A stretch of DNA of 29,846 nucleotides from a virus: IMG/VR virus record IMGVR_UViG_3300020051_000066, positions 1 through 29,846 of that record; one strand, given 5' to 3'. Under the pieces are notes generated by a model that was not told where the DNA came from, made no database searches, and worked only from the letters and a program-made list of their open reading frames with translations. A program made the translations under genes and the position numbers. This document shows positions 9,564 to 16,399 of this stretch, one piece after another (position 1 is the stretch's first letter; each line of letters begins with the position of its first letter).

Positions 9564-12500
9564 TAACTTGCAACTCCTATGCTAAGAGCTGTCACGCTCT
9601 GTCCGCTTGTTAATGCTATACGAACAAGTACAACATTTCCTGTTGCATTACTCATATTTTCACTTCCTAGTGTCATTGTATAGCCACCACTTAAACTAGT
9701 GCTTGTTGCTATTACATCTGCACCTGTACTTGCACATCCATTGCTACCGTTACCACCGTTACCTGTATCACTTCCAGGAACGCCTGCACCAGCATATTGA
9801 GCACTAGAATCTAACCAACCATTAAGTCCACTAGCACTGTCAATTGCAGTACCTGGAGCAGCAATCCATAATCCGGCAATACCACTACTTGTAATATTAA
9901 TATCAAAACTAGCTACAACTGCTCTACGAAATGCAAAAGTAAAATATTGTGTACCTGTATCACTACTTCTATCTGGGCCTACCGGTAAGTATCCACTGCT
10001 GTAGTCTGTCACATCATATTTTAGTACACCTAAACGTATAGTTGCTTCTTTTGTACCTTCAACACCCGGATCAGCACTTTCACTGTATACACTGCTTGTG
10101 TAAAAGTTAGTTGCTCCATTAAAACTTGGGGTATCTGTTGTATCACTTAAAAATGCACTACTTCTTATTCCATCATCATCGTAAGTTGAACCTAAACTAT
10201 CACTTACTGCAATTGCAATTTCACTTATTCCACTTTGTGCAGCAGTATGTACTTGTATATTACCTGTTAAATTACTATAACTGCTGATACCATTTACGTT
10301 TCTTGCTCTTATATGTGCAGTATCTACTGTTCTAACACTACTAGATGTAATAGGAATTGTCAAATCACCAATTGCATACGCACTACTTGTGCCTATATTG
10401 ACTTTGGGTGTACCACTATCTAACATTGTAGTAGCACCATCTATATTTGCGTAAGTATAATTTTGTCCAGTAAATGCTGAACTGCTTGTGCCTTCAACAT
10501 TAGTATCGCTATCTACTTCAACAATATTACTCTGATTAGTATATGCTTGTCCAACTAAGTTGTTTATAGTTGTACCACTAAGTGTAAGTGTTGGACTTCC
10601 TGAGTTGTAGTAAGGAATACCAGATATATAACGTTTAGTTCCACCTGTACCTTCTGATAATGTACCTACTGATCCAAAACTTGGACTTGCAGTAAGATCA
10701 TCTTTGAGAACATGAACATAGTTTGTGTTTCCAGTTGTACTGTGTGTTAATCTTTGGGCACTTAATCCTGTGCTGTAATCTGCTAGAGCTTTTGTTATTT
10801 TTGCACTTGCTACAAGATATAATCTTTGAGGATAACTGCTAACAACTGTATCATAGTCTACATTACTACTGACTACTAAACTTGTAAATGTTCCTGTTTC
10901 ACCTTCTGATGCAGTAAAAGTTTTTGTACCATCATTACTTGCATTTATTTCTGCAGCAAGAGTTCCTGTTGCGCCATTATAAAAATTACTAGCAGTACTA
11001 GTATCTATTGTTCCACTAGTATATCTTCTTGCAGTTGTCGTTTCTAAACTTGCTCCTGCACTTAAAGAAGTTGCCGAACCTGTATTATCTGTAAATCCAC
11101 TAGCTAGTCTAGGACTTGTGCCTTGATAACTATCACTTAATGTTATACTCTTTGAACTTAAATTTGCAGGTGCACTTGGTGTAGCCTTCAAATTAAATGT
11201 TATGCTTGTATCCACATCTGTCTGTGCAGTAATATCCGGAGTACCGTTAGCAGTAAAAGAAACATTATAGTTTGCAGTACCTTCACCACTATAATCGTGA
11301 TCAAGTGTAGCACCTATACTTCCTGCAGCAGATCCATCTTCAGATACTGCGTCATCACTACTACTATCACCCCAGTCATAAACATAATCATCTGCATTTT
11401 GTGATGTATTAGTCATACGTACTATTGCACGATTAGTTCCATCTAAATCAGTAAAATCATATATAGTATATTGGTTATCACTACTACCAGTGTTTACTGT
11501 TACTGCAGTACCAGCAATATTTGCCCTTACGTCAGGTTCAACGTGTACTGTAAAGGTACTGCTTATAAATGGACTACTAGTATGATTACTAATTACTCTT
11601 AAATTTCCTGTATAATCAACTGCTACTCCATTAGCTTGGTTACTACTACTAAGTGCATATGTATGACTTAATGCAACATTTCTATCTCCTGCACTTCCAC
11701 TTCCAGCATTAACAGTTACGTTACTTGTGCCGTCACCGAATTGATATTGATATTGTATACCATAAGTTGAATAACTCCCTACGCCTGCTTCTGTTGTATT
11801 GGTTAACTGTACAACATGTCCACTAGTTGATTCTTCATTTACTCCACTGTTATCATCAAGTGTAACAGTAGGTGTATGTGTATCATAAATTAAATATGTG
11901 TTTGAATCACTTGCAGGAATATCTGCTGGCAAAGCAGTACTATGGCTATCGAGTGTAAGTGTTACTGTTCTACTTGCTTCTGCTTCTGTACTTGCAGTAA
12001 ATGTATGAGCAATTCTTCCACCTGCAGTTCCACCGTTTGCAGTGTCATCTGAGATTACATCGTCAGATTCGCTATCGCCCCAATCCCAAGTAAATTGTAT
12101 TGTTGCAGCACCGATATTTGTAGTTGTATTTTCAAAATAGATTGTGTCACCATCATCCCATTGTGTGATAGCTGATCCACCACTACTTGCTGCATATGCT
12201 GCAAAACTGACAACAGGTGTTGCAGTAAAAATTGTTATATATTCTGTTCTTGTTTTAGTTTCTGTACTTCCACTACCACTACCGCCATTATTGAATGCAG
12301 TAACAGTCACATCAAAAGGTGATCCTACATTTGTATTATATGTATGAGTTGGAGTGCTATCAGAAACTGCAGTATCTGTATTACCATCTCCCCAATTAAT
12401 TGTATATCTATTAGGGTTTCCATCTGCAGTTATAGTTAATGTTACTACTAATCCACTTGCACCACTTGTGCTATCTGCAGTGAAATCAACATTACTTACT

Positions 12501-13090
12501 GCAGTATTGTTTAGTACATTTTGTATTGCTTCATTTAAATCATCAATACTATCAGTAACCTTTGTAGAAGTTGTGAAACCCTTATACATTGCATCAGTTG
12601 TTAGACTACTATCTGTTGGTGTTCCTAATGTAAGCTCCATACCAGTACTAGCACCAGCACTAGCCACTTGTGTATCAACATAGGCTTTGATACTTTGTTG
12701 AGTTGATAATGCAGTTGCACTATCACTATTCATATCATCCTCGTCAAGTATACTACTTGCTGATACGCCACTTTGTAATGTTAAACTCCCGTCAATAGTA
12801 GCACCGGTTTTTAATTCAATTGTGCCTGTACCATTTGCATCTAATTGTAGATTTGCATTACTAGTATTAGATTCAATCTTGTTCCCTGCAATACTAATTT
12901 GGTCAAAAGTGCTACTACCAGTAATGGTCACATTACCAGAAATATCTAATGTTGTTGTTGGAGATGTTGTGCCTATTCCAATACGACTATTTGAATAGTC
13001 TATCGCAAGAGTGTCTGTGTTAAATGTGAGATCGCTATCTCGTTCTAGATTTGCTTTGAGGGCTCGTCCCCCAATACGACTTATAGCCAT
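9563..13090 (-). CDS. PKD-repeat tail fibre / virion structural protein (1175 aa)
   Basis: The N-terminus (MAISRIGGRALKANLERDSD, then 'SRIGIGTTSPTTTLDISGNV') matches the attachment region typical of marine T4-like fibre proteins. Four PKD-like Ig-fold repeats follow, marked by WGDG at residues 233-236, WGDS at 337-340, FGDG at 451-454 and WGDS at 573-576; the 'THTY', 'AHTF' and 'SHTY' strands follow the first three and 'DHDY' the fourth. PKD domains are beta-sandwiches that often bind polysaccharide or act as spacers. A Ser/Thr-rich middle leads to a Gly-rich end with 'GIAGLWIAAPGTAID', 'GNGGNGSNGCA' and 'VLVRIALTSGQSV', which looks like a conserved virion C-terminal domain. Late promoter at 13152-13159. 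Confidence 0.8.
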   Translation of the reverse strand: MAISRIGGRALKANLERDSDLTFNTDTLAIDYSNSRIGIGTTSPTTTLDISGNVTITGSSTFDQISIAGNKIESNTSNANLQLDANGTGTIELKTGATIDGSLTLQSGVSASSILDEDDMNSDSATALSTQQSIKAYVDTQVASAGASTGMELTLGTPTDSSLTTDAMYKGFTTSTKVTDSIDDLNEAIQNVLNNTAVSNVDFTADSTSGASGLVVTLTITADGNPNRYTINWGDGNTDTAVSDSTPTHTYNTNVGSPFDVTVTAFNNGGSGSGSTETKTRTEYITIFTATPVVSFAAYAASSGGSAITQWDDGDTIYFENTTTNIGAATIQFTWDWGDSESDDVISDDTANGGTAGGRIAHTFTASTEAEASRTVTLTLDSHSTALPADIPASDSNTYLIYDTHTPTVTLDDNSGVNEESTSGHVVQLTNTTEAGVGSYSTYGIQYQYQFGDGTSNVTVNAGSGSAGDRNVALSHTYALSSSNQANGVAVDYTGNLRVISNHTSSPFISSTFTVHVEPDVRANIAGTAVTVNTGSSDNQYTIYDFTDLDGTNRAIVRMTNTSQNADDYVYDWGDSSSDDAVSEDGSAAGSIGATLDHDYSGEGTANYNVSFTANGTPDITAQTDVDTSITFNLKATPSAPANLSSKSITLSDSYQGTSPRLASGFTDNTGSATSLSAGASLETTTARRYTSGTIDTSTASNFYNGATGTLAAEINASNDGTKTFTASEGETGTFTSLVVSSNVDYDTVVSSYPQRLYLVASAKITKALADYSTGLSAQRLTHSTTGNTNYVHVLKDDLTASPSFGSVGTLSEGTGGTKRYISGIPYYNSGSPTLTLSGTTINNLVGQAYTNQSNIVEVDSDTNVEGTSSSAFTGQNYTYANIDGATTMLDSGTPKVNIGTSSAYAIGDLTIPITSSSVRTVDTAHIRARNVNGISSYSNLTGNIQVHTAAQSGISEIAIAVSDSLGSTYDDDGIRSSAFLSDTTDTPSFNGATNFYTSSVYSESADPGVEGTKEATIRLGVLKYDVTDYSSGYLPVGPDRSSDTGTQYFTFAFRRAVVASFDINITSSGIAGLWIAAPGTAIDSASGLNGWLDSSAQYAGAGVPGSDTGNGGNGSNGCASTGADVIATSTSLSGGYTMTLGSENMSNATGNVVLVRIALTSGQSVTALSIGVAS

Positions 13091-13160
13091 ACATACACTC
13101 CGCTATCTTGCGATCACCTATTAACGTCCAAGGTGACAGGGTTTATAAGTGTATTTATAC
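13091..13160 (-). promoter_or_regulatory. Late promoter TATAAATA (13152-13159) with 5' leader hairpin
   Basis: Minus strand TATAAATA at 13152-13159 is a perfect T4 late consensus. Transcription would start near 13146, giving a leader of about 56 bases. The leader contains an inverted repeat TCACCT/AGGTGA, with the arms at about 13114-13119 and 13130-13135, which would fold upstream of the start codon. Confidence 0.6.
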
Positions 13161-13598
13161 CTAGTGGGTAGTACTGTCGTAGCCGTGTATTACAGTAATA
13201 GATTCTGCTGCACCAGGAGCACTAGTAAAAGTAATTGTTGTACCACTAAGAGTATATGCAGTGGCTGGATTTTGATAAACGTTCCCTACTGCCACGACTA
13301 CTCTTTGAGTTTGGTTACTGGCTACACTTTTACTCATTGTAAATGCGGTTGTGCTATTGTCACCAGTAAAACTATCTTGTGTTATAGGAATGTCTCCTTC
13401 TTTACTAAACTGAACAAAAGCACTGCCATCATAGTATTCCATTTTACTTGTGTCAGTGTTGAAACGTAAATCTCCATTTGCAGGGTCAGAAGGTCTATCT
13501 GCAGTTCCTCCAGCAGGTATTGAGTTAGCACCTATTTCTTCTGATTTGATAGTATCACCACCATCAAACTTGCCTTTTGTTTTTACAAAGCCTGCCAT
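13161..13598 (-). CDS. Small virion structural protein with fibre module (145 aa)
   Basis: Starts MAGFVKTKGKFDGGDTIKSE and carries a single copy of the 'GGTADRPSDPANGDLRFN', 'EYYDGSAF', 'FTGDNSTTAFTMS' and 'SGTTITFTSAPGAAESITV' module found inside the larger fibre proteins. It looks like that module standing alone. Its start overlaps the previous stop as TAATG at 13598, so it is likely coupled to the 103-residue gene upstream. Its role (fibre collar, adaptor or decoration) is unknown. Confidence 0.7.
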   Translation of the reverse strand: MAGFVKTKGKFDGGDTIKSEEIGANSIPAGGTADRPSDPANGDLRFNTDTSKMEYYDGSAFVQFSKEGDIPITQDSFTGDNSTTAFTMSKSVASNQTQRVVVAVGNVYQNPATAYTLSGTTITFTSAPGAAESITVIHGYDSTTH

Positions 13599-13909
13599 TA
13601 GATTGTTACCGAGCTAACTGTTGCGTAAATGCTTGATCCTGCACTTGCAAGACATTGTACGGTATCACCATCACTTAAAACTAATTTTTCTAAATTAATA
13701 ACATAAGTATCTGCTGGATCAATTGTAATTGTTTTAACAATTTTATTTGTGACTCCTGCACTACCTCCATCTTGTACAACATGTATATCCAGTGTTCTAG
13801 CACTAGCATTATCATTCATAAAGAACATACAAGTAATAGCAGTTGTTCCACTACTTGTGTAAACTGTTGTTGCACCTGTTCCTATAGCACCTGCTTGTGT
13901 TATTGCCAT
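13598..13909 (-). CDS. Small hypothetical virion protein (103 aa)
   Basis: MAITQAGAIGTGATTVYTSS, followed by a short beta-rich protein with 'TAITCMFFMNDNASARTLDI' and 'YVINLEKLVLSDGDTV'. Small proteins of this layout (IGTGATTVYTS ... FFxN ... EKLVLxxGD) recur next to fibre genes in marine T4-like phages and are taken as virion components. An AGGA site stands 7 bases before the ATG at 13909. It is the middle gene of a tight minus-strand run (13921, 13598, 13161). No catalytic motif is seen. Confidence 0.65.
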   Translation of the reverse strand: MAITQAGAIGTGATTVYTSSGTTAITCMFFMNDNASARTLDIHVVQDGGSAGVTNKIVKTITIDPADTYVINLEKLVLSDGDTVQCLASAGSSIYATVSSVTI

Positions 13910-13920
13910 TATCTAATCCT

Positions 13921-14562
13921 TTAAAATATCAATCCGTATACAATTGCTTTTGACTTACTTACTAGTTCATCTGATGTACTACCATCTACAAAATGTAATC
14001 CTGTACCGCCACCCGCAGCAGCTTTTGCATAAAGTATTGTAGCACCAGTTTGTGAGGATGGAGTTGAAATATCATTTAATTTTATTGCACCATCTACTGC
14101 AACTCTACCTGTACCACTTGGTTGCAATTGAATGTCTTCATTACTTGTTGCACTTATAATAGCTTTGCCATTTACATCTAAATCACCACCTAATTGTGGA
14201 GTTGTATCGTCAACTACATCACTTATACCAGCACCGCCAGCACCAGTAAGTACGTTTAAGTAACTACTTCCACCGTCAGTACTAATCTGAAATGTATCTG
14301 TTGTTTCATTAAAAACCAATAGTGCGTTTGCAGTACTGCCACGATCAACTTCAAATCCACTATATTGACCTGTTACACCTGCACCAGATTCTCCATTGTT
14401 ATATGTAACAATTCTATCTGTAATTCTTGTGTTTGTAGTTTCTACACTATTTGTAGTACCTGTTACTGTTAAGTTTCCTGTAACCGTAAGTTCATTATCA
14501 ATGGTCATTCCACCACTTGCTGATATTGTGTAGGCTCCGCCAATTCTTTTTGTATGACTCAT
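13921..14562 (-). CDS. Fibre-like virion structural protein (213 aa)
   Basis: Starts MSHTKRIGGAYTISASGGMT and carries one copy of the shared fibre module (LTVTGNLTVTGTTNS, RITDRIVTYNNGE, FEVDRGSTANALLVFNETTD). It continues with 'TPQLGGDLDVNGKAIISATS', a segment frequent in marine myovirus tail proteins. I chose the ATG at 14562; a TTG six bases earlier would leave only 4 bases after the AGGA at 14573-14576, against 10 for the ATG. A late promoter at 14588-14595 lies inside the end of the upstream gene. Role in the virion unknown. Confidence 0.7.
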   Translation of the reverse strand: MSHTKRIGGAYTISASGGMTIDNELTVTGNLTVTGTTNSVETTNTRITDRIVTYNNGESGAGVTGQYSGFEVDRGSTANALLVFNETTDTFQISTDGGSSYLNVLTGAGGAGISDVVDDTTPQLGGDLDVNGKAIISATSNEDIQLQPSGTGRVAVDGAIKLNDISTPSSQTGATILYAKAAAGGGTGLHFVDGSTSDELVSKSKAIVYGLIF

Positions 14563-14564
14563 AA

Positions 14565-15167
14565 TCAATGTATCCTGTTATGCATATTATTTATCAATTG
14601 GCTAAACTCCGAAATATTCATAACTTCATAGTTATCATTTTTACGCCACATATCTGGTACAAAATTATCCAATGGATTTACATGAATATACCTTTTATTT
14701 TCAAAACTTTGTATAATACTATTAATTTGATCTACCCAATTTCCAAAAAAAGTAGGATTATCATTTTTATCCCTATAGTGTTTAGTGCCTGCATAAATGT
14801 TATTAATTTTATTATTTGTGCCTTTTAGATCCATTCCTATTAGATAAAAGTAATTCGCCTGAGTCTCACTTGCAATTCCTAATGCTGCAGGCCCACTGCT
14901 CATTCCATGATATTTGTTAGGTATAATATGTGATCCACTATTTAAAAGTTTGCATTGTTTTCTTGTATAATGTAAATTACTAGCACTATATTTGGATTGT
15001 TGTATCTCTTCAGAAATACCGTTGTCTGTGCTAACTAGCACACTAGGCGCAAATTCTTCATATATTCTATTGCAACCATAAACTGTGCCTAAATCGAGCA
15101 AACTTTTACAGTCAACCTGTAATCTAGTTATCCCATTTCCTAATATAAATCCAATATCTTTATTCAT
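14565..15167 (-). CDS. Conserved phage protein, GNG/YGCN type, possible Rossmann-like fold (200 aa)
   Basis: The N-terminus reads MNKDIGFILGNGITRLQVDC, followed by 'LLDLGTVYGCNRIYEEFAP' and 'VLVSTDNGISEEI'. The order GNG - YGCN - STD resembles proteins of unknown function in marine T4-like phages and, more loosely, DUF115 / sugar-transferase-like Rossmann proteins; this is inference. A second block, 'YFYLIGMDLKGTNNKINNIY' with 'TFFGNWVDQI', follows. It is not fibre-like: richer in Asn, Ile, Tyr and Lys than its neighbours. A GTG at 15176 is an alternative start; neither start has a clear ribosome site. A near-consensus sigma70 promoter lies just upstream (15194-15223). Confidence 0.65.
   Translation of the reverse strand: MNKDIGFILGNGITRLQVDCKSLLDLGTVYGCNRIYEEFAPSVLVSTDNGISEEIQQSKYSASNLHYTRKQCKLLNSGSHIIPNKYHGMSSGPAALGIASETQANYFYLIGMDLKGTNNKINNIYAGTKHYRDKNDNPTFFGNWVDQINSIIQSFENKRYIHVNPLDNFVPDMWRKNDNYEVMNISEFSQLINNMHNRIH
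14588..14595 (-). promoter_or_regulatory. T4-type late promoter (GATAAATA)
   Basis: Minus strand GATAAATA inside the 3' end of the GNG/YGCN gene. Predicted start near 14582, leader about 20 bases to the ATG at 14562. It would make the 13161-14562 group a separate late unit. Confidence 0.55.
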
Positions 15168-15176
15168 TTTAGTCAC

Positions 15177-15207
15177 AAAAAAAGTTACAACTTATTATAG
15201 TTGTAAC
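15177..15207 (-). terminator. Rho-independent terminator after the 144-aa structural gene
   Basis: On the minus strand a perfect 8-bp stem GTTACAAC/GTTGTAAC with loop TATAATAA is followed by seven T (complement of 15177-15183). It lies 20 bases after the stop at 15227. The loop doubles as the -10 box of a sigma70 promoter. Confidence 0.75.
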
Positions 15208-15223
15208 CTTTAATGTTTGTCAA
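15194..15223 (-). promoter_or_regulatory. Near-consensus sigma70 promoter
   Basis: On the minus strand TTGACA (15223-15218) and TATAAT (15199-15194) are both perfect consensus hexamers, separated by 18 bases. Transcription would start near 15187, about 20 bases before the ATG at 15167. This is host-type (early) promoter sequence within a late structural block. Its -10 box is the loop of the terminator hairpin. Confidence 0.65.
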
Positions 15224-15226
15224 GTA

Positions 15227-15661
15227 TTAACCGTTAGGTACGGATAAACTTACGTTCGCTGATGGTCCTGATGCAACAAGCAATGCTTTATCACCTACTG
15301 CAAATTGTGAACCTGTTCCTAATGCTCCAACATGGAAGTGACGTCCAGTAATCTTACTTGCAAAGTAAGTACCACCTGCACTATCTGTACCAGTAATTTG
15401 GCATTGACCTGCACTAAGTGATCCATGTACTACTGCAGTAAGTGTTAGTGTTTGTGTCCCACCAGCAGTTGTACAACGAAAACGCTTTGTGCCTTTTTGA
15501 ATAACAACTGTTGTATCCTGGGCACTTGCACCATCTACAAAACCTTTCATTATAATTTGATTGCCACCTAAACCACTTGCTCCAATTGGCAGTGTGGTAC
15601 CAGATGCGGCTACTTTTGATGTTCCGCCAACTGTTTCGGCGCTCTTAATCGGTCTTCCCAT
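15227..15661 (-). CDS. Small virion structural protein (144 aa)
   Basis: Starts MGRPIKSAETVGGTSKVAAS. It is Gly/Ser/Thr/Ala-rich and beta-prone, with a basic centre 'IQKGTKRFRCTTAGGTQTLT' and 'ASKITGRHFHVGALGTGSQF'. Proteins that begin MGRPIK and follow this layout recur in the structural regions of marine T4-like phages, but I cannot assign a T4 name. GGAG precedes the ATG, and a late promoter sits at 15741-15748, about 80 bases upstream. The gene is a single-cistron unit bounded by that promoter and the terminator at 15177-15207. Confidence 0.65.
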   Translation of the reverse strand: MGRPIKSAETVGGTSKVAASGTTLPIGASGLGGNQIIMKGFVDGASAQDTTVVIQKGTKRFRCTTAGGTQTLTLTAVVHGSLSAGQCQITGTDSAGGTYFASKITGRHFHVGALGTGSQFAVGDKALLVASGPSANVSLSVPNG

Positions 15662-15740
15662 TTGTTTTCTCCTTCTTGAGTTTAAGACGTTCTAGGTCTA
15701 CGAGGTTGGTTTCCCCATAAGCATCTTAATTAATGCTAAG

Positions 15741-15748
15741 TATTTATT
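15741..15748 (-). promoter_or_regulatory. T4-type late promoter (AATAAATA)
   Basis: Minus strand AATAAATA only 3 bases from the divergent start codon at 15752. Predicted start near 15735, leader about 74 bases. No late promoter is seen for the plus-strand gene in this interval. Confidence 0.5.
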
Positions 15749-15751
15749 GAA

Positions 15752-16351
15752 ATGGGACTCATCAAGTTTTATCAGAATACAAAAAATATAGCAATTGTGC
15801 GTAATCACAAGTGTGCTACTACCACTATGTTAAGTTATGTTGCACAGGTATTATGGATGGCAGATCCAAATGAACAACAACATTATCAAAATTTTCAAAA
15901 CATGCGACCGGGAGTGTATAATAAGGCTAGACTCTTCGAACAATATAAAGATCAATTGATGTCAGCTGATATACGGATCGCACTTTGGCGTGATCCTATT
16001 GATAAATTTGTAAGTGGGTTTTATCATACTATGAGCAATCCAGCAAATAAAAATTTGTGGATAAAATCACCCAGTCTATCTAACTTTCTCAAAGACTTCC
16101 ATGTTTATAAACAAAATCCAAATGTTCAAGATCATTGCGAATCCAATACTGCTAGGCTAGGCCCTGATCGTAGCATCTATACTCATATCTTTAATTACAA
16201 AGAAGTACATAAGATTGCTGAACTTTTGGGTGTGCCAGCTGGCACAACACATCATCGCAAAGACAATTCCATGCGAGCTGGTCCTACGAAAACACAACAA
16301 TTACGTATTAAACAAATTATGCTAGAAGATTATGTTAATGGCTGGTATTAA
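15752..16351 (+). CDS. Sulfotransferase-like protein (199 aa)
   Basis: Two PAPS-binding features of the sulfotransferase fold are visible. The 5'-phosphosulfate loop is at residues 18-26 (NHKCATTTM, compare the family pattern PKxGTTxL/xKCGTTS). The 3'-phosphate region is 'IALWRDPIDKFVSGFYH' with Arg80 and Ser88. The family transfers sulfate from PAPS to sugars, lipids or proteins; the acceptor here is unknown. A later His-rich 'TTHHRKDNS' resembles the C-terminal part of short bacterial and phage members. It is the only gene on the plus strand between 1 and 28203, has no clear ribosome site before ATG 15752, and ends just before a bidirectional terminator. Confidence 0.7.
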   Translation: MGLIKFYQNTKNIAIVRNHKCATTTMLSYVAQVLWMADPNEQQHYQNFQNMRPGVYNKARLFEQYKDQLMSADIRIALWRDPIDKFVSGFYHTMSNPANKNLWIKSPSLSNFLKDFHVYKQNPNVQDHCESNTARLGPDRSIYTHIFNYKEVHKIAELLGVPAGTTHHRKDNSMRAGPTKTQQLRIKQIMLEDYVNGWY

Positions 16352-16355
16352 AGTC

Positions 16356-16385
16356 AAAAAAATAGCACCCGAAGGTGCTATTTTT
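16356..16385. terminator. Bidirectional Rho-independent terminator between convergent genes
   Basis: Stem TAGCACC/GGTGCTA (16363-16369 and 16374-16380) with a four-base loop, flanked by seven A on the left and five T on the right. It can therefore act in both directions, ending the sulfotransferase-like gene (+) and the porin gene (-). Its 29-base core is identical to the terminator at 2659-2683. Confidence 0.85.
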
Positions 16386-16399
16386 ATATTTTTCTATAA

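Noticed and set aside
193-13000. Many plus-strand open frames of 60-260 codons opposite the fibre genes
   Set aside because: They are hydrophobic Val/Ser/Pro-rich translations of the antisense strand of repetitive Thr/Gly/Asp fibre genes, lack ribosome sites, and overlap well-supported minus-strand genes.
2705-13090. Diversity-generating retroelement with variable region in a fibre gene
   Set aside because: No reverse transcriptase gene and no clear template/variable repeat pair with adenine-specific differences is visible in the window.
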